Assembly (NCBI GenBank): GCA_963734955.1
Contig: CAVTJO010000014.1
Coordinates: 496,001 to 560,000, forward strand
Direction: 5' to 3'
DNA length: 64,000 bases
Source: UBA11986 sp963734955
Lineage (GTDB): Bacteria; Bacteroidota; Ignavibacteria; UBA10030; UBA6906
Shown here: positions 53,895 through 63,187 of the stretch, piece by piece
How positions within the stretch are numbered: position 1 is the stretch's first letter
Layout of the letters: every line of letters starts with the position of its first letter
Program-made: the position numbers and the translations under genes
Notes under the pieces: model-generated
What the model saw: only the letters and a program-made list of their open reading frames with translations
Databases searched by the model: none
What the model was told of the DNA's origin: nothing

Positions 53895-55037
53895 TTAGCA
53901 GGGATGCAAGACGCGGGGGCGTTGTCGTTGTGCGCTGCGGGCCACTGCCCGCCGTTGATGGTTCGTCGCTACCGCCAGTTGACCGCAAGCGGCGGCGATG
54001 TCCTCGCCCGAGTTGCTCCTGACAAAGACCGTCAGGTTGTGGGCGCGAAGCTTCGCGACCACATCTTCCACGCGCTGTGATGGTCTGAGCTTCGCCGAGA
54101 ATCCGGTTGGTGAAGTAAAATCGATGGAATGAAATGGGATAACGTTGATTTTGCTGGGCACCCGGCGTGCGAGCCTGATCAGGCGGGTGACCGCGGTGTC
54201 CGAATCGTTTACGCCGTCAAAAAATATGTATTCGTATGTTACGCGTTGCCTTGTTCTTGCATAGTAGTATTCCAGCGAGGTAAGGAGCGCCTCGAGATCG
54301 AACTTCCTGTTCACGGGCATAAGGGTTGTCCGTGTGCTGTCGTCGGCACTGTGGAGTGAAACAGCAAGCTTGACCCGTCGTCGCTCTTCGGCCAGTTGGC
54401 GTATCCGGTCGGCCCATCCGGCAGTGGAAATCGTAATGTGACGTGCAGCGATACCTATTCCGGAAATGATGATCTCGACCGCCTTCATGAGGTTGTCGTA
54501 GTTCATCAATGGTTCACCCATCCCCATAAACACAATGTTGGTGATATGCGTGCCGGAAATTCTTCCGACCTGCAGAATCTGGTCAACAATTTCACCGACG
54601 CTGAGATTTCTCCTGAATCCCATCGTGGCAGTTGCACAGAACGCACAGTCCAAGGGGCATCCCACCTGGGTTGACACGCACAACGTGAGACGTCGCTGCT
54701 CATCCTCACGTGCCGCCTCCTTGTCTTTGAACGCGGCTGTAGGAGGGATGAGCACACTTTCGACTTGGGCGCCATCCGCTAGTTCGAACAAGTACTTTGT
54801 TGTCGCATCTCTTCCTGAGCGCTGCTCGCTGATGAGGCGAGCTCCTGTAACGGTGGCGGTGTGAAGCAAGAGGGTTTTGCACGCCTTCCCGATATCCGAC
54901 ATTCTCTCGAATTCAGAGACGCCTTTGCCATAGATCCATTTGAAAAGTTGAGTCCCCCGGTAACGCGGTTCTCCGATGGCTTCCGCAAAATCCGAAAGCT
55001 CATCCTTCGTAAAGCCTAGGAGGTTGGTCGGGTTCAT
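53895..55037 (-). CDS. rlmN: Dual-specificity RNA methyltransferase RlmN
   Basis: 380 residues from the ATG at 55037. Radical SAM cysteines in CPLDCAFC; FMGMGEPLMNYDNL, HITISTAGWADRIRQL and LAVSLHSADDSTR are intact. The C-terminal Cys that carries the methyl group is in GEDIAAACGQLA. It methylates C2 of A2503 in 23S rRNA and A37 of some tRNAs. The C-terminal tail after the family end is Arg-rich and about 25 residues long (RQRPRVLHPC). Confidence 0.95.
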   Translation of the reverse strand: MNPTNLLGFTKDELSDFAEAIGEPRYRGTQLFKWIYGKGVSEFERMSDIGKACKTLLLHTATVTGARLISEQRSGRDATTKYLFELADGAQVESVLIPPTAAFKDKEAAREDEQRRLTLCVSTQVGCPLDCAFCATATMGFRRNLSVGEIVDQILQVGRISGTHITNIVFMGMGEPLMNYDNLMKAVEIIISGIGIAARHITISTAGWADRIRQLAEERRRVKLAVSLHSADDSTRTTLMPVNRKFDLEALLTSLEYYYARTRQRVTYEYIFFDGVNDSDTAVTRLIRLARRVPSKINVIPFHSIDFTSPTGFSAKLRPSQRVEDVVAKLRAHNLTVFVRSNSGEDIAAACGQLAVATNHQRRAVARSAQRQRPRVLHPC

Positions 55038-55095
55038 GGTGCCCAAATTTACGAAAGATAGGCACGGCAATCAAGCGAGCTGAGGGAGGCAGAAA

Positions 55096-55131
55096 AGCAA
55101 AGCCCCCACCTACTACAGACGTGGGGGCTCA
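55096..55131 (-). terminator. Rho-independent terminator after the 55158 gene
   Basis: Stem AGCCCCCAC / GTGGGGGCT (55129-55121 and 55109-55101 on the minus strand), 11-base loop, followed by TTTGCTTTT. It ends the two secreted-protein genes before rlmN. Confidence 0.85.
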
Positions 55132-55157
55132 GAAGATGGATACGTTGGAGCGTTGCT

Positions 55158-55706
55158 TCAGGGGTTCGCGTCAGCTTGAAACTTGAGGTCCATACAGACG
55201 TCAAAGTTCTGCGTTACAGCGGGACCTGAACCTGCGCCTCGGAGCGTGACTATTTGAGGGAGATTATTGACGTTGCCAATTGCACTGATGAGAGCCGCCA
55301 ATCCAGCCTGGTCATAGGTCACAAGCCCACCCGGGTTCAATAATGAAACACCATTTGCATAGGACGAGTATTGGCCACTGAAGTGGAGTAGATGATGCTC
55401 CGTGCCGTTATCAAACGTGAAATATCCATCGCCCGTCACTACCCCAGTTGGATAAGGTCCTGAGGCACGAACGATGATATCATAAATGCGGAGTTTCTTG
55501 ATCTTCCCTTTGAATGATGGATCAATAAAATTGCCGATCTCAAACGGACCTGCCGTGTCGTTAAAGGACCCGTTTCCGGTGTTCACGGACCAGCAGCCGC
55601 TAATCGGGTCGAGATTCAGCGTGATGGTGATCGGGTCGTTAATACATTCAAACCCCATTGTGGCTATCGCAACAAAAAGGGCAGCGAGTACTAATTTGGT
55701 TTTCAT
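55158..55706 (-). CDS. Secreted protein of unknown family
   Basis: 182 residues with a signal peptide (MKTKLVLAALFVAIATMG) and a Cys soon after (FECIND), which may be a lipoprotein or disulfide Cys. Two more cysteines (GCWSV, VCMDLKF). The middle has DGYFTFDNGTEHHLLHFSGQ and YDIIVRASGPYP, which look like a beta-sandwich. I do not recognise a family. It ends with a strong terminator and follows the DUF6588-like gene by 48 bases. Confidence 0.65.
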   Translation of the reverse strand: MKTKLVLAALFVAIATMGFECINDPITITLNLDPISGCWSVNTGNGSFNDTAGPFEIGNFIDPSFKGKIKKLRIYDIIVRASGPYPTGVVTGDGYFTFDNGTEHHLLHFSGQYSSYANGVSLLNPGGLVTYDQAGLAALISAIGNVNNLPQIVTLRGAGSGPAVTQNFDVCMDLKFQADANP

Positions 55707-55754
55707 GTTACTCTCCTGATTGAATGATAGTCCGGGGAGACTTGAGTCGTTGCC

Positions 55755-56660
55755 TTAGAATCCGAAACCGATACCGCCGGAGAAGTTTGTAATTGATCCA
55801 ACATTTGCATCAACAAAAAGATGGAACACTGTCAGGTTAAGTCCCACACCTGCCGTGGCGCGAAACGTGTTTGCGCCATCAAGGCTGACACTTACGTTTG
55901 GATTGCCCGTTGTGGTTGATACATAACTTATGTCTGTCGTGCTCTTCTCGTATGCGATGCCACCATACACCTCGAGAACCGAAAAACTCTTGCTCGCCTG
56001 AGCGCCAATCGAGAAGCTCTTCATCGTGACCAGGTCGCCGAAGTCAATATGATTGTAGAAAACTCCTGCCGCAAGATCGACAGGCACCTCAGGAAGATAT
56101 TGGCTGATACTGTGTCGCACTCCAAAACCCAAGTACGTGACTTTCGGTGCGCTACCGATCTCCGGAAGAGGAACTCCACGGATGATGGCTTCGGTTCCAA
56201 AAATGCTGCCGACATGAATTTGCAGGGTTGCAAGAGGAAACATGGGGGTGTTAAAGACTCCACCCGATGCGCCATATGAAAGCCCCCCTGGACCGCTGGC
56301 CTCTCCGCCTTGACCGCCAAAAATTGTGGCTGTTTGGAATGTCGCGGGATTGTACCCCGCGGGCGCAACGGCGGTAAAGGTCTTCTGAGCGTCTTCCACC
56401 AGAGATCCCATCGCAATAATGTTGACAGATATATTCAGCCCGGTTTGTGGAATCGCCGCTGAATGATACCATCCGGCACTCATGTTGGCACCGAAATAGT
56501 CCGCCAAAGGCTGTATATAGCCGCCGATATTGTTTTGATCGAAAGCCTTGATTGCATTCTCGACCTTCGATTGAGCGGCAGCTCTGGTCAAACACAGCAG
56601 AAATGTTAGGATAAAAAGGAACAGAGTTCTGCCCTTCGCGAGTGGTCGGGGTGGAATCAT
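55755..56660 (-). CDS. Secreted barrel protein, DUF6588-like
   Basis: 301 residues from the ATG at 56660, with AGGAGG upstream and a signal peptide ending AAAQ. N-terminal part: helical (ENAIKAFDQNNIGGYIQPLAD), then strands ANMSAGWYHSAAIP and LNISVNIIAMGSLV. C-terminal part: YLGFGVRHSISQYLPEVPVDLAAG and glycine-rich strands ending GGIGFGF with a final Phe, as in outer-membrane barrels. This resembles the DUF6588 family; the role is unknown. Confidence 0.7.
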   Translation of the reverse strand: MIPPRPLAKGRTLFLFILTFLLCLTRAAAQSKVENAIKAFDQNNIGGYIQPLADYFGANMSAGWYHSAAIPQTGLNISVNIIAMGSLVEDAQKTFTAVAPAGYNPATFQTATIFGGQGGEASGPGGLSYGASGGVFNTPMFPLATLQIHVGSIFGTEAIIRGVPLPEIGSAPKVTYLGFGVRHSISQYLPEVPVDLAAGVFYNHIDFGDLVTMKSFSIGAQASKSFSVLEVYGGIAYEKSTTDISYVSTTTGNPNVSVSLDGANTFRATAGVGLNLTVFHLFVDANVGSITNFSGGIGFGF

Positions 56661-56835
56661 TGAACCTCCTTTGTGATGAATGGGTTTCTTTCGAAAAAGG
56701 ATTGGGGTGAAATTCCAGGCAACCTCAATATAGGGATTGCGCCTTTCACAGGCAATCCAACGGTGACCTGCAGCACGGGTTCGGCGAAAGTCTAACCGCG
56801 TGGACAGCAGAAAGTAAGAATCTCGATTCGTCTTG

Positions 56836-57813
56836 TCACTCCCCAAAACATGTAGTTTTGAGGAGATGATCCATGACCAACGTCATATCACCGGGCAGCT
56901 CTGAGTCGAAAAGGACAGCGTCCCGGGTTGTGGGGTGGATGAAACCGATTGTTTTCGCATGGAGTGCTTGCCGCGGGATCATTTTCAGCAAAGACTGCAC
57001 TTCCTCTTTCTGATTTGTTGTTCCGGGTCCCGCCACGAGGTGGCGCCCGTTATAGATCGGATCACCAAACACGGGGTGATTAATGTACGCGAGATGAACC
57101 CTGATCTGGTGCGTACGGCCGGTCCGCAATCTTAATTTCACAAGAGAGAGGTAGGGAAATTGCTCCAATACCGAGTACTCAGTGACTGCATGTTTGCCAT
57201 CTGTCACGACAGCCATCTTCTTCCTGTCGGACTTACTCCGACCGAGCAGCGTCTCGATGGTGCCCTGTTTCTTCTTGAAAGTCCCCCAGACGATCGCCCA
57301 GTACTCTCGCTGGATTGTGCGTTCGGCAAACTGCTTTGCGAGTTTGACATGCGCCGGGTCTGTCTTCGCGATCACCATCAGGCCGGACGTGTCCTTATCC
57401 AGTCTATGGACGATTCCCGGCCTCGTAGGATCACTGATAGCGGAAAGGCTCCGGCAGTGATGAAGGAGTGCATTGACGAGGGTCCCGGTATGATTCCCGT
57501 AGGCCGGATGGGTAACCATCCCTGCGGGTTTGTTCACAACCAGAACCTCGTTGTCCTCGTACACAACTTCGATCGGTATGTCTTCAGGGAGCGCTTTCTG
57601 TGGTGGTGGCCTTGGCAGCGTAATGTGAATAACCTCACCAGGAGAGACCTGGTGACTCGCTTTCACGTTCTTGCGATCGACGAGGACAGTCCCTGCCAGA
57701 ATAGCCTGTTGTACCTTGTTGCGGGTGGCGTTTTCGACGTGATTGGTAAGAAACACATCGAGACGTTCCTTCTTCTTGCCAGCCGGAACGACTATCTCGA
57801 TCTCATACGGCAT
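56836..57813 (-). CDS. rluD: 23S rRNA pseudouridine synthase RluD family
   Basis: 325 residues from the ATG at 57813 (57819 is also possible). An S4 domain (about 10-80) is followed by the catalytic domain with HRLDKDTSG and its Asp near residue 140, then LRTGRTHQIRVHL and HPVFGDPIYNG. RluD makes pseudouridines at 1911, 1915 and 1917 of 23S rRNA. The position next to lspA is a very common arrangement. Confidence 0.94.
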   Translation of the reverse strand: MPYEIEIVVPAGKKKERLDVFLTNHVENATRNKVQQAILAGTVLVDRKNVKASHQVSPGEVIHITLPRPPPQKALPEDIPIEVVYEDNEVLVVNKPAGMVTHPAYGNHTGTLVNALLHHCRSLSAISDPTRPGIVHRLDKDTSGLMVIAKTDPAHVKLAKQFAERTIQREYWAIVWGTFKKKQGTIETLLGRSKSDRKKMAVVTDGKHAVTEYSVLEQFPYLSLVKLRLRTGRTHQIRVHLAYINHPVFGDPIYNGRHLVAGPGTTNQKEEVQSLLKMIPRQALHAKTIGFIHPTTRDAVLFDSELPGDMTLVMDHLLKTTCFGE

Positions 57814-57828
57814 GGACAAGCCGGAGGT

Positions 57829-58458
57829 TTACTGTGGGGTTGAGACGTCTCGTGAATCCGAGGTCACAGGATCATGGACAGGACGTGGTGTGTTGGCCGC
57901 GATCGTCTCAGGTGAGATTTCGTCCTCTTCTGCGGTGCGGTGAAAGAAAAGGAGCAGGAGCACTCCAACGGTGACTGCCGCATCAGCCACGTTGAATACG
58001 GGCCAACGGGAAAGACGGTAGCCGAGAACACTAACATTGAAAAAGTCAAGGTCAAGAAAATCGACAACCCTTCCATAGAAGAGCGAGGACGTGCCAAAGA
58101 ACACCCCATAGAACACGCGGTCGATCAGGTTTCCGACCGCTCCGCCGAGGATCATGGCCAGTGAGATGCGAAGCCCGAGAGATTCCTCGCGCGCCCTGTA
58201 CAGATAAAATAGGATGGCAACACTTGCAAGGATTGAAAAGAGCGAGAAGAACAGTTTTCCCCCTATGTCGATACCAAACGCCATGCCTGGGTTTTCGATG
58301 TACGTGATCCTCAAAAAATTCCCGAGGAGCGGCTTGCTGGACCCGTACGGCATTCCATCAAGCGAAATACCAAGCGATGGAAGAGTGACACCTTTGACGA
58401 ACAACTTACTGACTTGGTCAGTAAGGACGATGATTCCTGACAGTATGAGCACTCGCAC
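57829..58458 (-). CDS. lspA: Signal peptidase II
   Basis: 209 residues, four membrane helices, with the two catalytic aspartates in GGAVGNLIDR (D113) and FNVADAAVTVG (D159), and TYIENPGMAFG. It cuts lipoprotein signal peptides after diacylglycerol transfer; the many lipoproteins in this window are its likely substrates. The C-terminal 30 residues form an unusual polar tail. Confidence 0.95.
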   Translation of the reverse strand: MRVLILSGIIVLTDQVSKLFVKGVTLPSLGISLDGMPYGSSKPLLGNFLRITYIENPGMAFGIDIGGKLFFSLFSILASVAILFYLYRAREESLGLRISLAMILGGAVGNLIDRVFYGVFFGTSSLFYGRVVDFLDLDFFNVSVLGYRLSRWPVFNVADAAVTVGVLLLLFFHRTAEEDEISPETIAANTPRPVHDPVTSDSRDVSTPQ

Positions 58459-58473
58459 GCGAGACCCCGATCA

Positions 58474-59073
58474 TCAACTCTGACGTTTCTTTCCGAGGGC
58501 GAGGCGACCCCGTTCGCACACAACCCCCGTGTTCTTATACTCGGCGCAAGTCGTAGCTGTCGGTACTGCAATAAGGCGCTCTTTTGGGATGAGGAGCTGG
58601 CAGGCCTTGCACATGCCGTAGGTTCCCTCGCTTATGCGCTCCAACGCATCATCCAGCTGGTTGATGAACTTGCTCCCGCGGGAGGCAAAGAGGAACGTCT
58701 TCTCTCGCTCCATTGCATCGGTGCCCTGTTCCATGTGCAGAGAATAGGTTGAGTTCTCACTGACATACTCCCCCGTGGTCACGTCCATCATGCTCTCCTT
58801 CAGCGTGTCGAGCTCCTCCATTGTCTCCTTCCTTTTTTCCAGGATAATCTCCTTGAACGATACAAGCTCTGCCGCGGAGAACCGTTTTGGGCCGAGCAAC
58901 CTGGCGAGCTTGTCATCCATCGCTTTCTTGGATGCAAGTTTGGCATTCCTGATGGCGAGAGCCTTCTTGAGGTTTGCCTTCGCCTTCTTCACCTGCTTTG
59001 ACCGCTTGGCCGCCCGATCTTTCATAATCTCAACGGTGGATTTTACAACTGCTTTCGATCCCTTGGCTGCCAT
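58474..59073 (-). CDS. TraR/DksA-type zinc-finger protein
   Basis: 199 residues. The ATG at 59073 has AAGGAG 6 bases upstream. A Lys-rich N-terminal extension (about 1-55) precedes a coiled coil and C-terminal zinc finger with CKACQLLIPKERL and TTCAEYK. The fourth zinc cysteine, usually CxxC, reads Tyr (CAEY). The gene lies between ileS and lspA, as in many relatives. It probably binds RNA polymerase in the secondary channel; a stringent-response role is known for DksA but not shown for this group. Confidence 0.85.
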   Translation of the reverse strand: MAAKGSKAVVKSTVEIMKDRAAKRSKQVKKAKANLKKALAIRNAKLASKKAMDDKLARLLGPKRFSAAELVSFKEIILEKRKETMEELDTLKESMMDVTTGEYVSENSTYSLHMEQGTDAMEREKTFLFASRGSKFINQLDDALERISEGTYGMCKACQLLIPKERLIAVPTATTCAEYKNTGVVCERGRLALGKKRQS

Positions 59074-59089
59074 GTACACTCCTTGTGGG

Positions 59090-62000
59090 TTAACGTTGTG
59101 GACGACGCTCTATTCCGACTTCAGCTTCCTCTGTATTGACCTCAAGCTTCTCTGAATATTCACCCGGGGAAAACGCATCCGAAAGTTCAACGGCAAGTGT
59201 TTCGCTCTTTATATATGCGCTCATCAACTGCACGGTGCTGTGAAGCATGTTCGACCCGCGGTAGAAGATAGCAATTCTGTCTGTTATCTGGAACCCGGCC
59301 TCCTTGCGCATATTCTGGATCCGGTTGACAAACTCGCGTGCAAAACCTTCGGCAACGAGCTCATCCGTCAGTGCGGTATCGAGAGCCACCGTGAGAGACC
59401 CATCGGATTCGACCAACCAGCCCGGGATGTCCTCACGACCTATCTCGACATCGTTTTTCCCAATGGTGAAGGTGCTTCCATTTACAGGGAGTTCGAGCGT
59501 GCCGGAACTCTCGAGCTGTCCGATCTCCCCCGGGTTGAGTTGTTTGATGCGTTGAGCAACCTGTTGTACAGATTTTCCAAATTTTGGTCCGATGGATTTG
59601 AAATTCGCCTTCGCCGATTTCTTCACGATTCCCGATTCATCAGTCACGTACTCGATTTTCTTCACGTTGATCTCATCGAGGATGACATGTTCCATTTGCC
59701 GGATGATGTCACGCTCCTTCTCGTTCGTAACGGGGAGAATGATCCGCTTCAGCGGCTGTCGCACTTTCAGATTTGATTTCATCCGCATAGCCCGTACAAG
59801 CATCACGATCTTCTCGGCCCGGTCCATTCTTTCTTCAAGTCCAGCATCAACAAGTCGATCATCCGCTGCGGGAATGTGCGCAAGATGCACGGACTCGGCT
59901 TGCTCGCGGGTTGTCACGGTGTTCAAGTTGCGATACAGTTCATCACTCAGGAACGGCGCAAACGGAGCGGTCAGCTTGACCACCGTGCTGAGACATTCAT
60001 ACAATGTCTGGTACGCAGCGGTTTTGTCTCTTCCCTTTTCGCTCTTCCAGAAGCGGCGACGGTTCCTGCGAACATACCAGTTCGAGAGCTGATCTATTGT
60101 GAACTCGCTCACGCTTCGTGCGGCCTTCGTTACGTCGTAAGCATCCATATACGTACCATACCGTTTGAGCAGCGAGTTCAGCTCGGAAATGATCCAGCGG
60201 TCAATTTCCTGACGGTCGGCAACGGGAACGGCAGCTTCGGTGAATGTAAAGCCGTCGATATTTGCATAAAGCGCAAAGAACGAGTAGGTGTTGATCAGGG
60301 TACCGAAGAACTTTCGTTGGACCTCACCGAGTCCATCCTCGTCGAACATGGTTGGACGCCATGGAGGGCTCGTGGCTACAAGGTACCACCGTGTTGTGTC
60401 GGCTCCGTACTTGGAAAGTATTGAGAATGGATCGACCGTATTGCCCTTTGTCTTGGACATCTTCTGTCCATCCTTGTCAAGAATCAACTCATTGACGAGG
60501 ATGTTCCTGAATGCCGGTTTGTTGAACAGGAACGTTCCGATGGCGTGAAGCGAGTAGAACCACCCGCGTGTCTGGTCGACTCCCTCACAGATATAGTCTG
60601 CCGGATACTGCTCGCCCGATTCGATGAGTTCCTTATGCTCGAACGGATAGTGCCACTGTGCAAATGACATTGCCCCTGAATCGAACCACACATCAATGAG
60701 TTCGGGGGTACGTCTCATTGTCCCGCCACAGGAACAGGGAAACGTCACAGTATCAACCGATGGTTTGTGCAGGTCAAGCGGCTCCTGAACATTCTCCCCG
60801 CGCCGCAACTCGTCCATGCTACCGACGCATTTCTGCGTTTTGCATTTCTCACATATCCAGATGGGAAGGGGGGTTCCCCAGAACCTGTCACGCGAAAGTG
60901 CCCAGTCCTTGTTCTCCTCGAGCCAGTTGCCAAATCTCCCTTCGCCAACTTCTGGAGGTACCCAGTTGATCTGCCTGTTCATTGCGATCATCTTCTGCGC
61001 GTACTTCGTTGTACTGATGTACCACGACTCACGGGCATAGTAGAGGAGCGGTGTCGTGCACCGCCAGCAATGCGGGTAACTGTGTGTGATCGTTTCTTTC
61101 TTGTAGAGAAGATGCCTTGCTTTGAGATTCTGAATGATGAGGGGGTCGGCATCTTTGACAAACTTCCCGGCGAAGTCCGTCACTTCCGGACCAAATTCAC
61201 CGCTCTTGTTCACCGGATGGATGGTCGGGAGATCGTGTTTCCTGGATGTCTGGTAATCATCTTCACCGTACGCCGGAGCGATGTGGACGATACCGGAACC
61301 ATCCTCTGTTGTGACAAAATCGGCCCCAACAACGTAGTGGGCTTTCTTGTCGATCGGGAAGAACGTAAAGAGTGGCTGGTATTCGAGTCCTGCAAGTTGG
61401 CTCCCCTTCATCCGCTCAAGAACCGCGTATTCACCCTCAAGGACAATGAGACGTACTTCTGCAAGAATCAGTTTTTCCCCCTTGTGCTCAACCTTCACAT
61501 AGTCGACTCTCGGTGCGACGGCAAGGGCGACATTTGAGATCAACGTCCAGGGGGTCGTTGTCCACACAAGGAAGGATGTGTCGGGGTGGCTTTTCAGCTT
61601 CATTTTCACGTACACGCTCACATCCTTCACATCCTGATAGCCGAGCGACACCTCGTGGGATGAAAGTGGCGTCTCGCAACGGGGGCAGTACGGTTGAATT
61701 TTGTAGCCCGTATAAATCATTCCCTCGTCGAAGAAGCGTTTCAATGCCCACCAGACTGACTCGATGTATTCGTTCTCGAAGGTGATATACGGCTTCGTCA
61801 AGTCGACCCAATACCCCATCTGCTCCGTCATCATTTCCCAGTCGGCTTTGTACTTCCATACCGATTCGCGGCACTTCGTGTTGAACTCCGCGACGCCATA
61901 CTTCACAATATCATCCTTGTGTTTGAAGCCGAGCTGCTTCTCAACCTCAATTTCCACCGGGAGTCCGTGTGTGTCCCATCCGGCTTTGCGATGCACCTGG

Positions 62001-62230
62001 TACCCGCGCATGGTCTTGTATCGACACACAAGATCCTTGAGTGTCCTGCTCATCACATGATGGATGCCCGGTCGCCCGTTTGCAGTGGGAGGGCCCTCGT
62101 AGAACGTGAACCCGGGATTGCCTTCCCGGGAAGAGATGCTCCTCTCGAAGATTCTGTTCTCCTTCCAGAACGCGAGAACCTGCTTCTCGATCTCGGGGTA
62201 TGAGAGCTTGTCGGTGAGTTCTTTGAACAT
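59090..62230 (-). CDS. ileS: Isoleucyl-tRNA synthetase
   Basis: 1046 residues. The ATP-site motif appears as GRPGIHH (about 52-58) and the second as KMSKT (590-594). The editing domain has VWTTTPWTLISNVALAV and GIVHIAPAYGEDD. The C-terminal half has DVWFDSGAMSF and EGVDQTRGWFYS before KMSKT and the anticodon-binding part after. Length is that of the long bacterial/eukaryal-like type. I prefer the ATG at 62230; a GTG at 62242 would overlap the stop of the SIMPL gene. Confidence 0.97.
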   Translation of the reverse strand: MFKELTDKLSYPEIEKQVLAFWKENRIFERSISSREGNPGFTFYEGPPTANGRPGIHHVMSRTLKDLVCRYKTMRGYQVHRKAGWDTHGLPVEIEVEKQLGFKHKDDIVKYGVAEFNTKCRESVWKYKADWEMMTEQMGYWVDLTKPYITFENEYIESVWWALKRFFDEGMIYTGYKIQPYCPRCETPLSSHEVSLGYQDVKDVSVYVKMKLKSHPDTSFLVWTTTPWTLISNVALAVAPRVDYVKVEHKGEKLILAEVRLIVLEGEYAVLERMKGSQLAGLEYQPLFTFFPIDKKAHYVVGADFVTTEDGSGIVHIAPAYGEDDYQTSRKHDLPTIHPVNKSGEFGPEVTDFAGKFVKDADPLIIQNLKARHLLYKKETITHSYPHCWRCTTPLLYYARESWYISTTKYAQKMIAMNRQINWVPPEVGEGRFGNWLEENKDWALSRDRFWGTPLPIWICEKCKTQKCVGSMDELRRGENVQEPLDLHKPSVDTVTFPCSCGGTMRRTPELIDVWFDSGAMSFAQWHYPFEHKELIESGEQYPADYICEGVDQTRGWFYSLHAIGTFLFNKPAFRNILVNELILDKDGQKMSKTKGNTVDPFSILSKYGADTTRWYLVATSPPWRPTMFDEDGLGEVQRKFFGTLINTYSFFALYANIDGFTFTEAAVPVADRQEIDRWIISELNSLLKRYGTYMDAYDVTKAARSVSEFTIDQLSNWYVRRNRRRFWKSEKGRDKTAAYQTLYECLSTVVKLTAPFAPFLSDELYRNLNTVTTREQAESVHLAHIPAADDRLVDAGLEERMDRAEKIVMLVRAMRMKSNLKVRQPLKRIILPVTNEKERDIIRQMEHVILDEINVKKIEYVTDESGIVKKSAKANFKSIGPKFGKSVQQVAQRIKQLNPGEIGQLESSGTLELPVNGSTFTIGKNDVEIGREDIPGWLVESDGSLTVALDTALTDELVAEGFAREFVNRIQNMRKEAGFQITDRIAIFYRGSNMLHSTVQLMSAYIKSETLAVELSDAFSPGEYSEKLEVNTEEAEVGIERRPQR

Positions 62231-62238
62231 CTTGTGCG

Positions 62239-62937
62239 TCACTTCAATTCGAACGTTACAGAAACTTCAGCGTTAATGGTGAGTTCCCCGGTCATTACTG
62301 GCGCTGAGGCTGCCGTTGCATCCACCATCGCTCCCCGCATCGCCGGCGCCGGTGAGTTCACCGATTCCGATATGGTCATGACTTTGCCGAGCGTTGCATT
62401 CAGTTCTTTGGCAAGGACCCCGGCTCGTGCTTGCGCGTCGTCGGCGGCCCTCTTGAGAGCATCCCGCTCCAGCTCTCGTTGCTTTGATGATTCGTACATC
62501 AACCCGCTGAAGCTGGTCACACCGCTGGCCACTGCCTTGTCAAGGAAGTCCCCCACCTTATCCATCAACCTTTCCTTAAAGAGAACGGTGAATTCATTCA
62601 CCCCGTTGTACCCGACAATTGGCGGCGGCTGGACGTTGCGCTGATAATCGATGATCGCAGTAACCGTAACGCGCGATGTCTGAATATCCTTCGCGTCGAT
62701 GCCGTAGGCTTTCAGCATTGCAAGGACGTCGGAGGTTTTCTTGTTCGCCTGCGACATTGCTTCCGAGGCAGATTCCGCTCTTGTGCTGATTTGTACATTC
62801 AAACGCACCTGATCCGGAACAGTCATCAATTTCCCCTGCCCCTGGACGCGGACGGTGCGCATTGCAGCCTGCCCGGGAAGCTCTTGTTGAGCAAGAACCG
62901 GTGCAGCGCATAGCAAGACGGCGAATAACAGTTTCAT
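62239..62937 (-). CDS. SIMPL-domain (DUF541) exported protein
   Basis: 232 residues with a signal peptide (MKLLFAVLLCAAPVLA). The SIMPL domain spans most of the rest: VRVQGQGKLMTVPDQVRLNV, IQTSRVTVTAIIDY, YNGVNEFTVLF, LDKAVASGVTSFSGLMY and DALKRAADDAQARAGVLA. Family proteins (YggE-like) are exported and have been linked to oxidative stress, but the molecular role is not known. It ends just before ileS. Confidence 0.88.
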   Translation of the reverse strand: MKLLFAVLLCAAPVLAQQELPGQAAMRTVRVQGQGKLMTVPDQVRLNVQISTRAESASEAMSQANKKTSDVLAMLKAYGIDAKDIQTSRVTVTAIIDYQRNVQPPPIVGYNGVNEFTVLFKERLMDKVGDFLDKAVASGVTSFSGLMYESSKQRELERDALKRAADDAQARAGVLAKELNATLGKVMTISESVNSPAPAMRGAMVDATAASAPVMTGELTINAEVSVTFELK

Positions 62938-62941
62938 GACT

Positions 62942-63166
62942 TCACTTTCCCTTGAAATGAGAGAACAGCCAGAGAATCAGGCTGAGAACAACACTGATGA
63001 TGATACTGCTGGTGATGGGGAAAAGGAACCGGAAGTTCTCCCGTTTGACATCGATGTCGCCCGGCAGTTTACCGATCAACGGAACCTTATCGAAAAACAT
63101 CAGAACGAGACCCACCCCCGCAATCACCACCCCAACGACGACCAGCATCTTTCCCATCGGCTGCAT
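62942..63166 (-). CDS. DUF2905 small membrane protein
   Basis: 74 residues with two membrane helices (about 6-24 and 48-68). The DUF2905 core KVPLIGKLPGDIDVKREN and FPITSSIIISVVLSLIL is complete. Function unknown. It comes 4 bases before the SIMPL gene in the same direction. Confidence 0.85.
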   Translation of the reverse strand: MQPMGKMLVVVGVVIAGVGLVLMFFDKVPLIGKLPGDIDVKRENFRFLFPITSSIIISVVLSLILWLFSHFKGK

Positions 63167-63187
63167 TGCAGCATTATCCAGACATGG

